Positions 13,992 to 22,060 of a DNA stretch of 24,567 nt are shown here, piece by piece. A model generated the notes under the pieces. That model saw only the letters and a list, made by a program, of their open reading frames with translations. It ran no database searches and had not been told where the DNA came from. Within the stretch, counting starts at the first letter, position 1; every line of letters begins with the position of its first letter. Source of the stretch: CAYYAQ01 sp964469555 (lineage in GTDB: Bacteria > Planctomycetota > UBA1135 > UBA2386); assembly GCA_964469555.1 (NCBI GenBank), contig CAYYAQ010000073.1:1-24567 (forward strand), given 5' to 3'. The translations under genes were made by a program, and so were the position numbers.

Positions 13992-14924
13992 CTACCGCAA
14001 GGGCAACTCGAAGTCTTCGGCCTTGCAGACCTTCCGCCGCTTGATGCAGTAGGGCAGGTTCCAGATCGCGGCGATCGTCGCCTTGAAACAGATCCAGTAG
14101 CCGCCGCGCACGGACTTGATGTTGTCGAACAAGCCGATGGTTCCAACAGCGTCGGTCACGTCCTCGCTGCTCTTCGTCTTGCCGAGCCCCTTGCGGAGGA
14201 ATGCGAACGGGTAGGTGATGACCAACCCCCACGGTACGTATTTGAACGACCACAGCCAGAAGTTGCGGACGTGGTAGTACAGGCTGCGCTTGCCGTGGCG
14301 CATGCCGAACGGCGCCTTGTGGAACACCTCGATGCTCGGGACCATCTTGACCCGGTAGCCGAGGTTCAACAGCCGCGTCGTCAGGTCGCGCTCGTTGCCG
14401 AAGATGAAGAACCGCTCGTCGTAGTACTCGGCCTCGCGTAGCGCGGCGTTCTTCGCCATGCTGCCGCAACCGCGGAACGTCGACATGTAGCGCGGCGTGT
14501 TGAGGGCCGCCGACTGGATGTACTCCTCCGGCATCTCCGGCTCGATGACTTTCGGCGACAGCAGGACCGTCGTGTCCGGTTCCCTTTCGAACTCCGCGAG
14601 CATGCTCTCGACGAAGCTCTTCGGCAGGATGATGTCGTCGTCCAGGATCCCGACGTATTCGCCATTCGCGCTGCTGAACCCGATGTTGAAGGTCTCGCAC
14701 GCGCCGTACCTGGAGTGCGGCATGCGTATCAACTGCACTTCTTCAAACTCCTCGATCACCATCTCGGGCGTGCCGTCCGTGCTGCAGTTGTCGACCACGA
14801 TGACCTGATCGGGCGCGGTCGTCTGCTCGCGGATGGCGGCGAGGTTCTCGCGAAGGTCGTCCTTCCGGTTCCACACCGAGATCACGAGTGAGACCGTTGG
14901 TTTCGAGTTCGTGCCGCCGGTCAT
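13992..14924 (-). CDS. Glycosyltransferase family 2
   Basis: The 310-aa protein starts at ATG 14924, overlapping the PIG-L gene stop as ATGA. VSLVISVWNRKDDL, VIVVDNCSTDGT (41-52) and the metal-binding DDD at 95-97 in GILDDDIIL define a GT-A inverting transferase. FIFGNERDLTTRLLNLGYRV is the acceptor/base region. The C-terminal third holds aromatic-rich segments (FWLWSFKYVPWGLVITYPFAFL) likely to sit on or in the membrane. It is the last gene of the tightly coupled upstream half of the glycan locus; the inserted block follows directly after its stop. Sugar and linkage cannot be assigned. Confidence 0.9.
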   Translation of the reverse strand: MTGGTNSKPTVSLVISVWNRKDDLRENLAAIREQTTAPDQVIVVDNCSTDGTPEMVIEEFEEVQLIRMPHSRYGACETFNIGFSSANGEYVGILDDDIILPKSFVESMLAEFEREPDTTVLLSPKVIEPEMPEEYIQSAALNTPRYMSTFRGCGSMAKNAALREAEYYDERFFIFGNERDLTTRLLNLGYRVKMVPSIEVFHKAPFGMRHGKRSLYYHVRNFWLWSFKYVPWGLVITYPFAFLRKGLGKTKSSEDVTDAVGTIGLFDNIKSVRGGYWICFKATIAAIWNLPYCIKRRKVCKAEDFELPLR

Positions 14925-15658
14925 GAATCGAGGTCTCCGACAAGACGACGGTAGACGGGTTCGATGGACTCGAGCATCGGCGTCATCTGGTCTGGCGACA
15001 GGTCTGCGAACAGCTCGCCGTACTGGACCGCTTGATCCTCGACGTTGACGGTCGCGGCGTGATCCCGATGCAAGATCTTCAGCGCGAAGTCGTTGTATTC
15101 GAGCTGGCTCTTGAACGCGGCGAGCGCGTGCTGCTTCCGGTCCATGTAGTCCGACACATCGAACATCGTCCCCCCCATCACGACCTGATTGACGCCGAAC
15201 AAAAGGCAGCGGCAGCCAGCAGGCAGCGCATCCGACGCCGCCGCGACCGCGTGAGACACCGCGCGATGATCGCGGTGCGCCTCGCTGAAGAAAAAGCTGT
15301 AGAGCGTCTGCGGCTGGATCTCTACGAACGCCTCGCGAATCACCGCGGTGATGCCGTCGAGGGTCTCGGGCAACTCGCCATCGTTGAAATCGAGCGAGCG
15401 GACGTCCTCGACGCCGAGACGGCGCAGCGCCTCCCGGCCTTCCTCGCGACGCACGGCCTTGATGTCCCCGAACTTGGCGTCCGGATCACCCTGCGCGCCG
15501 TCGGTGAGGTGCAGCACGGTGACTTCGTGCCCCTGGTCGCGGTGCCACGCGAGCATCGCGCCGGCGGGAATCACCTCGTCGTCCGGGTGCGCAGCGATCG
15601 CGAGCACGGGAGGGCGCAGGTCGTCTTTTGGAAGCAGCGGCGGGAACAGGTGTTTCAT
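14921..15658 (-). CDS. PIG-L family sugar N-deacetylase
   Basis: The family removes acetyl groups from N-acetylglucosamine-containing substrates using Zn2+. The 245-aa protein starts MKHLFPPLLP; its ATG overlaps the upstream GT4 stop as TGATG (15660-15656). The zinc motif AHPDDE is at 23-28 and the second metal segment, SEAHRDHRAV, gives H128, D130 and H131. LHLTDGAQGDP (49-59) is the usual loop after strand two. Length matches typical members. No signal peptide is present, so it acts in the cytoplasm. Placed among glycosyltransferases, it probably deacetylates an amino sugar of the lipid-linked glycan or its precursor, creating a free amine for later modification. Confidence 0.93.
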   Translation of the reverse strand: MKHLFPPLLPKDDLRPPVLAIAAHPDDEVIPAGAMLAWHRDQGHEVTVLHLTDGAQGDPDAKFGDIKAVRREEGREALRRLGVEDVRSLDFNDGELPETLDGITAVIREAFVEIQPQTLYSFFFSEAHRDHRAVSHAVAAASDALPAGCRCLLFGVNQVVMGGTMFDVSDYMDRKQHALAAFKSQLEYNDFALKILHRDHAATVNVEDQAVQYGELFADLSPDQMTPMLESIEPVYRRLVGDLDS

Positions 15659-16902
15659 CACGAGGACTGGGCGCTCGCCCACGCCTTGGAGTAGAGATGT
15701 CGATAGGTCGTCACGGCGTCGGCGATCGTCGGGAACGAAGTCGGGATGGACGCGCGAAGCAGATGGTATGCCTCCCGCTCCTCCACGAGCCCACGAATTG
15801 TCTCGGCAAGTTTCGCCACGTCACCGGGGGGCGCGGACAGCCCCCCGCCGCGCTCGATGCGCTCGGGGAGGGCACCGATCTCCGAAACGACCACCGGCGT
15901 GCCGTGGTGCAACGCCTCGTCCACGACGAGCCCGTACGTCTCGCGGCAAAGGGATGGGAAGACGGCGAGGTCCATCTGCCGGGCCGGATGCTTGTCCGCG
16001 ACGCCGTACGCACCGTGCCAGTAGTGCTTCACGCCGTGCCGCGTCGCGCGTTCACTCGCCACGCTCTGGAACTCGGCCTTCGCGGCGCCGAACAGGTGGA
16101 GCTCGGCCCGGACGCCCTTCATCGCATCGATCAGATCGAATACGCCCTTCTCGCGGTTGAGGTTGCCGAACGTGCCCACGCGAAGAGGCAGCCCAATCGG
16201 ATCCCGTTCGGGTGCAGGTTCGGAATCGAGCAAACCGTGCGGGACGATCTGTAATTGGTTCCTCGCCCGCGTCCGTAGATGGTCTGCGCAAGCACGCGCG
16301 CATGCTTCGCTGGGCACAATGACCGCAGTAGCTGCCGCGAGTTCTGCCGCGACCGCATCGTCGCGAGGCTCGAAGGCCGCAGCGACCTCCGATTCGGCCC
16401 CCTTGAGGTCGATGTTCACGCACCCCACGCAAGTCGTGCGATCGCTGTCGGAAGGACAGGTCACGCCCTCGGGGGGCAACCGGAAGAACCGGGGGCACGT
16501 CGTCCACAGGTCGTGCAGGGACACGACGGACGGGATCCCGATGCGGTCGCGCGCGGCGACGACCTGATCTTCGCTCAGATGCGACCAGTGGTTGACGTGC
16601 AGGACGTCCACCGAGCGAGCCCGCAAGATCTCGAGGATCTCGTCGGTGATGCGCGGTCGCCTGACCGTGACGTTGTATCTCTCGTCCGGGGTCTGACGCA
16701 GCCGGTACACCAGCACGCCGTCGACGACATCTTCGACAGGAGCCTGGCCCTCGTGCGGTTCATCGCTGCCACAGATCACGACCACGTCGTCCCCGGCATC
16801 GATCAACCCGTGCGCCAACGCGCGCACGACACGCTCGGTCCCCCCGGTGAACTCCGGAGGATAGAGGTTGCACGTCAGTGCAATTCGCAACCGACCGCTC
16901 AC
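15658..16902 (-). CDS. Glycosyltransferase family 4 with a four-cysteine segment
   Basis: The 414-aa protein starts at GTG 16902, with GAGG eight bases upstream. The N-terminal half has TGGTERVV (19-26) and LHVNHWSHLS. The donor half has FGNLNREKG (245-253) and the EX7E pair E321/E329 in RETYGLVVDEA, typical of retaining GT4 enzymes. Cysteines at 136, 149, 158 and 161 (C-x12-C-x8-C-x2-C) follow SLHDLWTT and could bind a metal or support the acceptor pocket; similar Cys patterns occur in some GT4 branches. It is 10 nt after the preceding GT2 and overlaps the PIG-L start. It may act just before the deacetylase, adding the amino sugar it modifies; that is inference from order only. Confidence 0.92.
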   Translation of the reverse strand: MSGRLRIALTCNLYPPEFTGGTERVVRALAHGLIDAGDDVVVICGSDEPHEGQAPVEDVVDGVLVYRLRQTPDERYNVTVRRPRITDEILEILRARSVDVLHVNHWSHLSEDQVVAARDRIGIPSVVSLHDLWTTCPRFFRLPPEGVTCPSDSDRTTCVGCVNIDLKGAESEVAAAFEPRDDAVAAELAAATAVIVPSEACARACADHLRTRARNQLQIVPHGLLDSEPAPERDPIGLPLRVGTFGNLNREKGVFDLIDAMKGVRAELHLFGAAKAEFQSVASERATRHGVKHYWHGAYGVADKHPARQMDLAVFPSLCRETYGLVVDEALHHGTPVVVSEIGALPERIERGGGLSAPPGDVAKLAETIRGLVEEREAYHLLRASIPTSFPTIADAVTTYRHLYSKAWASAQSS

Positions 16903-16912
16903 AGTGCGAACC

Positions 16913-17836
16913 TCATGGGGCGAGAATCTCCTGGACGTGTGACTTGAGGTCCTTGCGCGCCGCGCGGCGCACCTCGGGATCCGCCTTGCCGGAGCCGGCT
17001 CGGAACCACTCTCCGATCGCCCGCACTCGGACCATCAATCGGATGTAGGGGACACAGAGCACGCCGTAGTGCTTGCGGTAGTAGGCCAGGCGATTGCGGT
17101 GCCAGATGACGACGAACTTCTGGAAGCCCTTCGTCGACGCACCGCCGTGGTGCGTGACTGCGGACTCGGCGAGGTAGTGGATCTTGCGACCCTTCTTCGC
17201 GAGGCGCCGGCAGATGTCGACGTCGTTGAAGAACAGGAACAGTTCTTCGTCGAGGCCACCCATCGCCAAGAACTCATCGCGGTTCATGACGAACACCGCG
17301 CCCGGCGGCTGGTCGACGTCGCGACTCGACAGGTGGTCGAAGTCGCGCATGAAGTAGCGATTCTCGACGACACTACCCGGCCAGAACTTGCCGAAGACCG
17401 TGTCGAAGCACAGCGCGGTGACCAGACCGGGAAAGCGCATGCAAGCCGGCTGCACACTGCCGTCGATGTTGACGAGCCGCGGCGAAACCGCGGCGTAGTC
17501 GGCGTTCTCCTCGAGAAAATCGACGAGGAGGTCCAGCGCGCCTGGATGGACCTCGGTGTCGGAGTTCAGGGTGCAGAGGTACTTGCCCGTCGCGATTGCC
17601 GCGCCCTGGTTGTGGCCACCGGCGTAGCCGACATTCTCGGCGTTGCGCACAAACCGAACCTCCGGATGCGCGGCCGCGATCGCATCCGCAGATCCATCCT
17701 CGCTGCCATTGTCGATCACGACGACCTCGCGAGAGTGCTTCGCCTCGTCAGCGCCCAGCGAACGCAGGCACGCGAGCGTGAGATCGGACGTGTTCCACGA
17801 CAGCACGACTACCGAGAGGGTCGGGACGTCACCCAA
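16913..17836 (-). CDS. Glycosyltransferase family 2, rhamnosyltransferase-like, TTG start
   Basis: The start is a TTG at 17836, six bases after a perfect AGGAGG. It lies inside the end of the upstream GT2 (8-nt overlap) and directly before the conserved strand LSVVVLSWN. The 307-aa protein has VVVIDNGSEDGS (38-49), the metal site NSD at 91-93 in CTLNSDTEV and FLFFNDVDICRRLAKKG in the acceptor region. HNQGAA before the metal site is typical of WbbL-like enzymes that add rhamnose or similar 6-deoxy sugars to growing O-chains. No membrane helix is obvious. It lies between two other transferases in the coupled part of the locus. Confidence 0.93.
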   Translation of the reverse strand: MGDVPTLSVVVLSWNTSDLTLACLRSLGADEAKHSREVVVIDNGSEDGSADAIAAAHPEVRFVRNAENVGYAGGHNQGAAIATGKYLCTLNSDTEVHPGALDLLVDFLEENADYAAVSPRLVNIDGSVQPACMRFPGLVTALCFDTVFGKFWPGSVVENRYFMRDFDHLSSRDVDQPPGAVFVMNRDEFLAMGGLDEELFLFFNDVDICRRLAKKGRKIHYLAESAVTHHGGASTKGFQKFVVIWHRNRLAYYRKHYGVLCVPYIRLMVRVRAIGEWFRAGSGKADPEVRRAARKDLKSHVQEILAP

Positions 17837-19067
17837 TGTGGGCCTCCTGCGGCGAGGCTTCTGGCTCGGGTGCATCCCACGCGATGCGCGTGTAGGCATA
17901 GATACCGATCAGTCGCGGCGCCCCATCGCTGATGTCCAGAACGCGGAAGAAGTACTGCATCGGCCCGAAGCTGTGGAACAACTGCGCGCCGATTGTCCAA
18001 CGTCGACCGCTGCCGAACATCGCGGCGGCCAGGTAGAAGTTGGGATCCAACGCCACTTCGACGAGGACCTTGTCGTAGTCGCGGTCGAACTCGATCACGG
18101 GGGGCCCCTTGTGGGATCCGAGTTCGTGAATCTCGAGCTGCGGACACAGCTGACTGCGACGTTCCGCCCACGCCATGCCCTGAATCCAACGTGTCAGTCC
18201 GTAGATAACGCCGCCGACGAGTCCATACCACTTCCGGTAGTAGGTACGCCGACTCACGTAGTAACGCCTGAGCGCGAGCTCGTTGTCGGTCTGGCCCGAA
18301 CGATTATACAGATGCACCAGCCGCGACTCGTGCACCTGGACGATGCGATACCCGGCCTTGCGGATGCGGACGGACAGATCGGTGTCCTCGTAGTAGAGCG
18401 GGAACCGCTCGTCGAAGAACCCGACCTTGTCGATCGTCGAACGCCGCATGAGGAAGCAGCAGCCCGACAACATCGGCAGCGCGACGTCCTCGGTCGCCGT
18501 CCAGACCTTCAACGCCTCGACGGTTCGCTTCCGAGCGTAGCGGCGGACCATCCGCGGGCTGAGCGACGCGGCGAACAACGCGAGGAGATCGCCGAGCGTC
18601 GGCAGGATGTTGGGCGGCAGGCGGCCCTCGAGTTCGCTGTCCCAGAAGCCCTCGGGAGCCGCGGCGCCGATGTCGTCGTGCTCTTCGATGTGGCGAAGCA
18701 GCTTGTCGACGCAGTTCGGGAGAAACACGAGGTCCGGGTTGCAGACCAGGATCGCGTCCCCAGTCGCGTGGCTGTACGCGAGGTTCATCCCCTTGCCGTA
18801 GCCACCGTTCTCACCGTGCCTGATCAGCTCACCCCGACAGCCTTCATTCGAGGCCAGTGCATCGAGCGCCGACGAGAGCTCCGCTTCGGCCTCTTCGTCC
18901 CGCATCGGAGAATCGTTGTCGACGACGATGACCTCGTAGGGCATCGGTCGACCATCCGCGAGGTGCGGACGCTGCTCGCGCAACGATGCAACCGCATCGA
19001 CGCAGACGCGCCACGAGTTGTAGTTGACGATCAGAACCGAGAGATGTGTAACCTCGGCACGTGTCAC
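17829..19067 (-). CDS. Glycosyltransferase family 2 with a C-terminal extension
   Basis: The start is GTG 19067, overlapping the ATPase stop as GTGA, with GGAG about eight bases upstream. Residues 8-290 of 412 form a GT2 domain: SVLIVNYNSW, VIVVDNDSP (46-54), the metal site NPD at 110-112 in LVCNPDLVF and PLYYEDTDLSVRIRKAG. About 110 residues follow (roughly 300-412) that are not part of GT2. They contain EIHELGSHKGPPVIEF, DKVLVEVALDPNFYLAAAMF and a terminal PRLIGIYAYTRIAW. The extension looks globular and mixed alpha/beta and I do not recognise it. Being first after the ABC transporter, it might add an early sugar, but that is only position. Confidence 0.92.
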   Translation of the reverse strand: MTRAEVTHLSVLIVNYNSWRVCVDAVASLREQRPHLADGRPMPYEVIVVDNDSPMRDEEAEAELSSALDALASNEGCRGELIRHGENGGYGKGMNLAYSHATGDAILVCNPDLVFLPNCVDKLLRHIEEHDDIGAAAPEGFWDSELEGRLPPNILPTLGDLLALFAASLSPRMVRRYARKRTVEALKVWTATEDVALPMLSGCCFLMRRSTIDKVGFFDERFPLYYEDTDLSVRIRKAGYRIVQVHESRLVHLYNRSGQTDNELALRRYYVSRRTYYRKWYGLVGGVIYGLTRWIQGMAWAERRSQLCPQLEIHELGSHKGPPVIEFDRDYDKVLVEVALDPNFYLAAAMFGSGRRWTIGAQLFHSFGPMQYFFRVLDISDGAPRLIGIYAYTRIAWDAPEPEASPQEAHIG

Positions 19068-20332
19068 ACCGGCCTCTCCGATTGCCTCGGCTCCGGGAAC
19101 GACGCCTCGTCCAATTGCTCGACCTTCCACTCGTGTTCGTGCAGGAACACGCCGAGGTCTTTCACCTTGGAGTTCATGACCTTGAGGTCCTGGTCCGTCG
19201 GAAGCTGGTGGTGGCGGTGGAATCCATGCTTGTCCATCACTCCGCACATGAGGACATACTCCCCGGCCAGGAGCAACAGAGACGGAAGAATGAGCGTCAC
19301 GTAGCCTTCGCCCAGAATATCCACCGGGATCCCGTCCATCTCGGTGCTCGCGGAGAACACGATGGTGCGGTCGTGCGTGGTCACGGCGACGCCCACGGTG
19401 ATCTCCTCGGGCACGGCCCCGTTCTTGACGTGGAGACGCACTCCGACCCTGTCGCCGGGCACAAACCGCGATTGGGGTTCACCGGTGTCGGCATCGATGA
19501 GCGTGGCTCCCAGCAAGTGCGGGAGCGCGTCGTCGTAGTGCGTGGGGACGAACTCCGGTGACTCATCTTCCACGCGGCGCCTGGCCTTCTTCGAGATCTG
19601 GGTCTGGGACGTCGAGTATTCGTTCGTCACCTCGACCGCGTCGCCCTTCATCTGCATCGCGCCCTTGTCGAGCCAGATCGCGTAGTCACAGATCTGCCGC
19701 ACGTCGTAGAGCGAGTGCGAACAAAACAGCAGGGTCTTGCCCCGCTTCTTGTAGTCGTAGATTCGTTCGACGCACTTGCTCTGGAAGTGCATGTCCCCCA
19801 CCGACAGGATCTCGTCGATGATCAAGACGTCGGGCTCGGTCGCGACGGCAACGCTGAACCCGAGACGGCAGATCATGCCGGAGGAATACGTGCGCAACGG
19901 GGCGTCGATGAACTCGTACAGCTCGCTGAACTCGAGGATCTCATCGAAGCGCTTCCTCATCTCTTGCCGCGAGATCCCCATCATCGCGCCGTTCATGTAG
20001 ATGTTCTCGCGACCGGTGAAGTCCATCGAGAACCCGGCGCCGAGCTCGAGGAGACTCGCGACTTTGCCGCGGATCTGATAGCTGCCAGAGTCGGGGAACG
20101 TGGTGCCGGTCAGGATCTTGAGCAGCGTCGACTTACCCGCGCCGTTGCCGCCGACGAGGCCGACGGTCTGCCCTTGTTCGACTTCGAAGCTGAGGTCGCG
20201 CACGGCGTGCACGACCTGGTGGTGCGGTCGGTCGTTCCAGGGCATCAGCTCCTTGATGCGACCGTACGGATTGCCGTAGATCCGGTAGGTCTTCGAGATC
20301 TCTTGGACGGAGATGACAGGTGTGTCGCTCAT
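19064..20332 (-). CDS. wzt: Polysaccharide ABC transporter ATPase, Wzt type with C-terminal domain
   Basis: The 422-aa protein powers export of lipid-linked polysaccharide together with the permease encoded just upstream; their codons overlap as ATGA at 20332-20329. The Walker A motif GGNGAGKST is at 61-69. The signature YSSGM at 149-153 has the divergent form usual in Wzt/KpsT. Walker B VLIIDE is at 169-174, followed by SVGD, and the switch H206 is in FCSHSLYDV. Residues about 265-405 form a beta-rich domain (GDRVGVRLHVKN, ITVGVAVTTHD, LLLLAGEYVL) of the Wzt C-terminal type. In known systems this domain recognises the finished chain end before export. No capping methyltransferase or kinase is seen nearby. 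Confidence 0.94.
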   Translation of the reverse strand: MSDTPVISVQEISKTYRIYGNPYGRIKELMPWNDRPHHQVVHAVRDLSFEVEQGQTVGLVGGNGAGKSTLLKILTGTTFPDSGSYQIRGKVASLLELGAGFSMDFTGRENIYMNGAMMGISRQEMRKRFDEILEFSELYEFIDAPLRTYSSGMICRLGFSVAVATEPDVLIIDEILSVGDMHFQSKCVERIYDYKKRGKTLLFCSHSLYDVRQICDYAIWLDKGAMQMKGDAVEVTNEYSTSQTQISKKARRRVEDESPEFVPTHYDDALPHLLGATLIDADTGEPQSRFVPGDRVGVRLHVKNGAVPEEITVGVAVTTHDRTIVFSASTEMDGIPVDILGEGYVTLILPSLLLLAGEYVLMCGVMDKHGFHRHHQLPTDQDLKVMNSKVKDLGVFLHEHEWKVEQLDEASFPEPRQSERPV

Positions 20333-21279
20333 ACCAGGTCCGAGAACTTGTTCTTGCGGCTCGTAAAGAAGCTGTAGCCGATGAAGAGGAAGAAGAACGC
20401 CCAGATCGCGGCGATGCCGGTGTGATACCAGACGCTCTCGAGCGGCGCTCCCATTATCGGTTTGCCGGATGCGTCCTCCGCGTAGTGCACCATCAATCCC
20501 ATGTTCGGCGAGGTGAATCCCAACGCCTGTCGATGAGCGTGGACCAGTGGATACATCGGGTTGAGTTCGATTACCCACGACCAGCTGCCGAGCTTCTCCT
20601 CCAACATCCTCGGAAACCAGAAGACCGGTGAGAGGAAGAACCAGGCCTGCGAGGCGATCGCGTAGAGGTGCGCTGTGTCGCGTATCAGCACCTGCAGACA
20701 CGCGAGAATGAGACCGAACCCCAGCGACATCACCGCGTGCACGAGGATCACGAGGGGCCAGGCGAAGGTGTGCGGACCGACCTCGAGCATGCCGAACGAG
20801 AACCCGACGATCAGGAAGACCACCGCGCCCACGAGGTAGGTGACCATCGCCACGAGGACGTTCGGGATCGGCAGGAGTTCACACGGGAAGCGGACCTTCT
20901 TCACGAGGTTGCCGTTCTCGAGCACGACGCCGCAGGAGCGCGTCGTCGATTCGGAGAAGGACGAAAACGCGATGATCCCGGAGAAGAGGTAGAGCGCGAA
21001 CTCCACGTTCGGGCCGGCACCCGGCGCCATCCGCGGCGCGAACAGGTAGCCGAACACGAAGAAGTAGATCGCGAACATGAAGATCGGCTGGATCAGCACC
21101 CAGAAGATCCCCAGGAAACTGCCGCGGAACCGACCGAGCAGGTCACGCCGGAAGAAGTTCGCGAGGATCTCCGTGTTGCTCGCAATGACCTTCGGGTAGC
21201 CGAGAATCGGAAGGACGTGCTTGAGCATCCCCCGAGGGACGGTCGCGGCGTCGTAGGCGTGAGTCTCTGGCGTGGTCAC
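20329..21279 (-). CDS. wzm: Polysaccharide ABC-2 transporter permease, Wzm type
   Basis: The 316-aa protein starts at GTG 21279; ATG 21228 before LKHVLPILGY is a shorter option, and neither has a clear ribosome site. Six hydrophobic segments appear, including FWVLIQPIFMFAIYFFVF, VTYLVGAVVFLIVGF and a last one near WAFFFLFIGYSFF. The cytoplasmic N-terminal helix NFFRRDLLGRFRGSFLG is typical of O-antigen and teichoic-acid exporters. FFLSPVFWFPRMLEE and ELNPMYPLVHAHRQAL match the conserved C-terminal half. A loop between the last two helices carries an insertion of about 35 residues with DASGKPIMG. It forms the membrane channel with the Wzt ATPase. It is the first gene of the glycan operon. Confidence 0.93.
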   Translation of the reverse strand: MTTPETHAYDAATVPRGMLKHVLPILGYPKVIASNTEILANFFRRDLLGRFRGSFLGIFWVLIQPIFMFAIYFFVFGYLFAPRMAPGAGPNVEFALYLFSGIIAFSSFSESTTRSCGVVLENGNLVKKVRFPCELLPIPNVLVAMVTYLVGAVVFLIVGFSFGMLEVGPHTFAWPLVILVHAVMSLGFGLILACLQVLIRDTAHLYAIASQAWFFLSPVFWFPRMLEEKLGSWSWVIELNPMYPLVHAHRQALGFTSPNMGLMVHYAEDASGKPIMGAPLESVWYHTGIAAIWAFFFLFIGYSFFTSRKNKFSDLV

Positions 21280-21327
21280 GGGAGGATTGTCTGGCGTGCC
21301 GGGAGTTCGGCAAGTTGGCAGTGACGA

Positions 21328-21333
21328 ATTCTA
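21328..21333 (-). promoter_or_regulatory. Candidate -10 element upstream of the glycan operon
   Basis: The minus strand reads TAGAAT here, 48 nt before the permease start, in an otherwise GC-rich 175-nt gap (21280-21454) that holds no gene. A convincing -35 at 16-18 nt is absent, so this is only a place to look for the operon's promoter. Confidence 0.25.
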
Positions 21334-21454
21334 ACGCTCGGTTCGGAGGCGTTGTGTCGCCAAGCCTCAAGTGTCGTTGCCATCGGAAGATCTGGGCTTT
21401 CATCTCCAGTCAACATCGGACTTCCGACTCCTTAGTCGTCGCGAGATTGGACAG

Positions 21455-21961
21455 TCAGCGTCCCGTCCGAGCCTCGACCCCGCCTGACTTGTCGGAATCC
21501 CGACGCTTGTGCGGAAATGCCAACGTCAGCACTCGCCGGAACTCGCTCTCCTTCACACCATCCTGGTGGGAGAATTCCCAGTCGTCTTCCTCCGGTTGCA
21601 TGTTCTTGGCAGAGTCGCCGACCCACTCGACTTCGACGTAGAACCGGACGAGCCAGTCCGCCACCTCATCGTCGTCGCGCAGGATGCGGGCCCAGAATCG
21701 TTTCCGATCGCCGCGTCGGAACGAGACGCTCTGCCCCACCCAACGCGACTGGTAGATCTTCCGACCGATGTCGGTCACCTCGGGGTCGGCTCGGAAGCCG
21801 CGGGTCTTCGCAAACTCCTGGATCTGCCGCCAGATCTCGGCGCCGGAGTAGCCTGAGATCTTGGCCTCACGGTAGCTGGCACCGTACGCGGCGCACGAGG
21901 ACAGGGACCACGCGAGAAGAGCCGTGAGGAGGTACTTCGTGAGGGGTGTGCGGGCGGACAT
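21455..21961 (-). CDS. Small putative lipoprotein of unknown function
   Basis: The 168-aa protein starts MSARTPLTKYLLTALLAW at ATG 21961. It carries a lipobox LSSC (about 20-23), so it is probably a lipid-anchored envelope protein. The mature part is charged, with aromatic residues (WRQIQEFAKTRGF, YQSRWVGQSVSFRRGD, WLVRFYVEVEWVGD). It reads as an alternating strand pattern followed by a basic tail. The frame is open upstream, across the divergent gene, but coding signal and the signal peptide place the start here. I recognise no family. It lies 175 nt upstream of the glycan operon in the same direction and may be separately transcribed. Confidence 0.78.
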   Translation of the reverse strand: MSARTPLTKYLLTALLAWSLSSCAAYGASYREAKISGYSGAEIWRQIQEFAKTRGFRADPEVTDIGRKIYQSRWVGQSVSFRRGDRKRFWARILRDDDEVADWLVRFYVEVEWVGDSAKNMQPEEDDWEFSHQDGVKESEFRRVLTLAFPHKRRDSDKSGGVEARTGR

Positions 21962-21974
21962 GGCGCGGGACCAT

Positions 21975-22002
21975 AACCTATATCTGATCGCGTCGACGGC
22001 AA
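21975..22002 (-). promoter_or_regulatory. Weak candidate promoter for the lipoprotein gene
   Basis: On the minus strand, TTGCCG (22002-21997) is followed 16 nt later by TAGGTT (21980-21975). The local A/T cluster around 21973-21985 stands out in GC-rich surroundings and lies between divergent genes. Transcription would begin only a few bases before ATG 21961, implying an almost leaderless mRNA. Evidence is weak. Confidence 0.22.
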
Positions 22003-22060
22003 AGTCCGATCTCGCGACCTCGACAGTTCGGAACTTCTCCCGCAAACTGCTGCTCCGCCG

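Noticed and set aside
17643..19304. Plus-strand open frame opposite two GT2 genes and part of wzt
   Set aside because: The minus-strand genes have clear catalytic motifs and ribosome sites; this frame has none.
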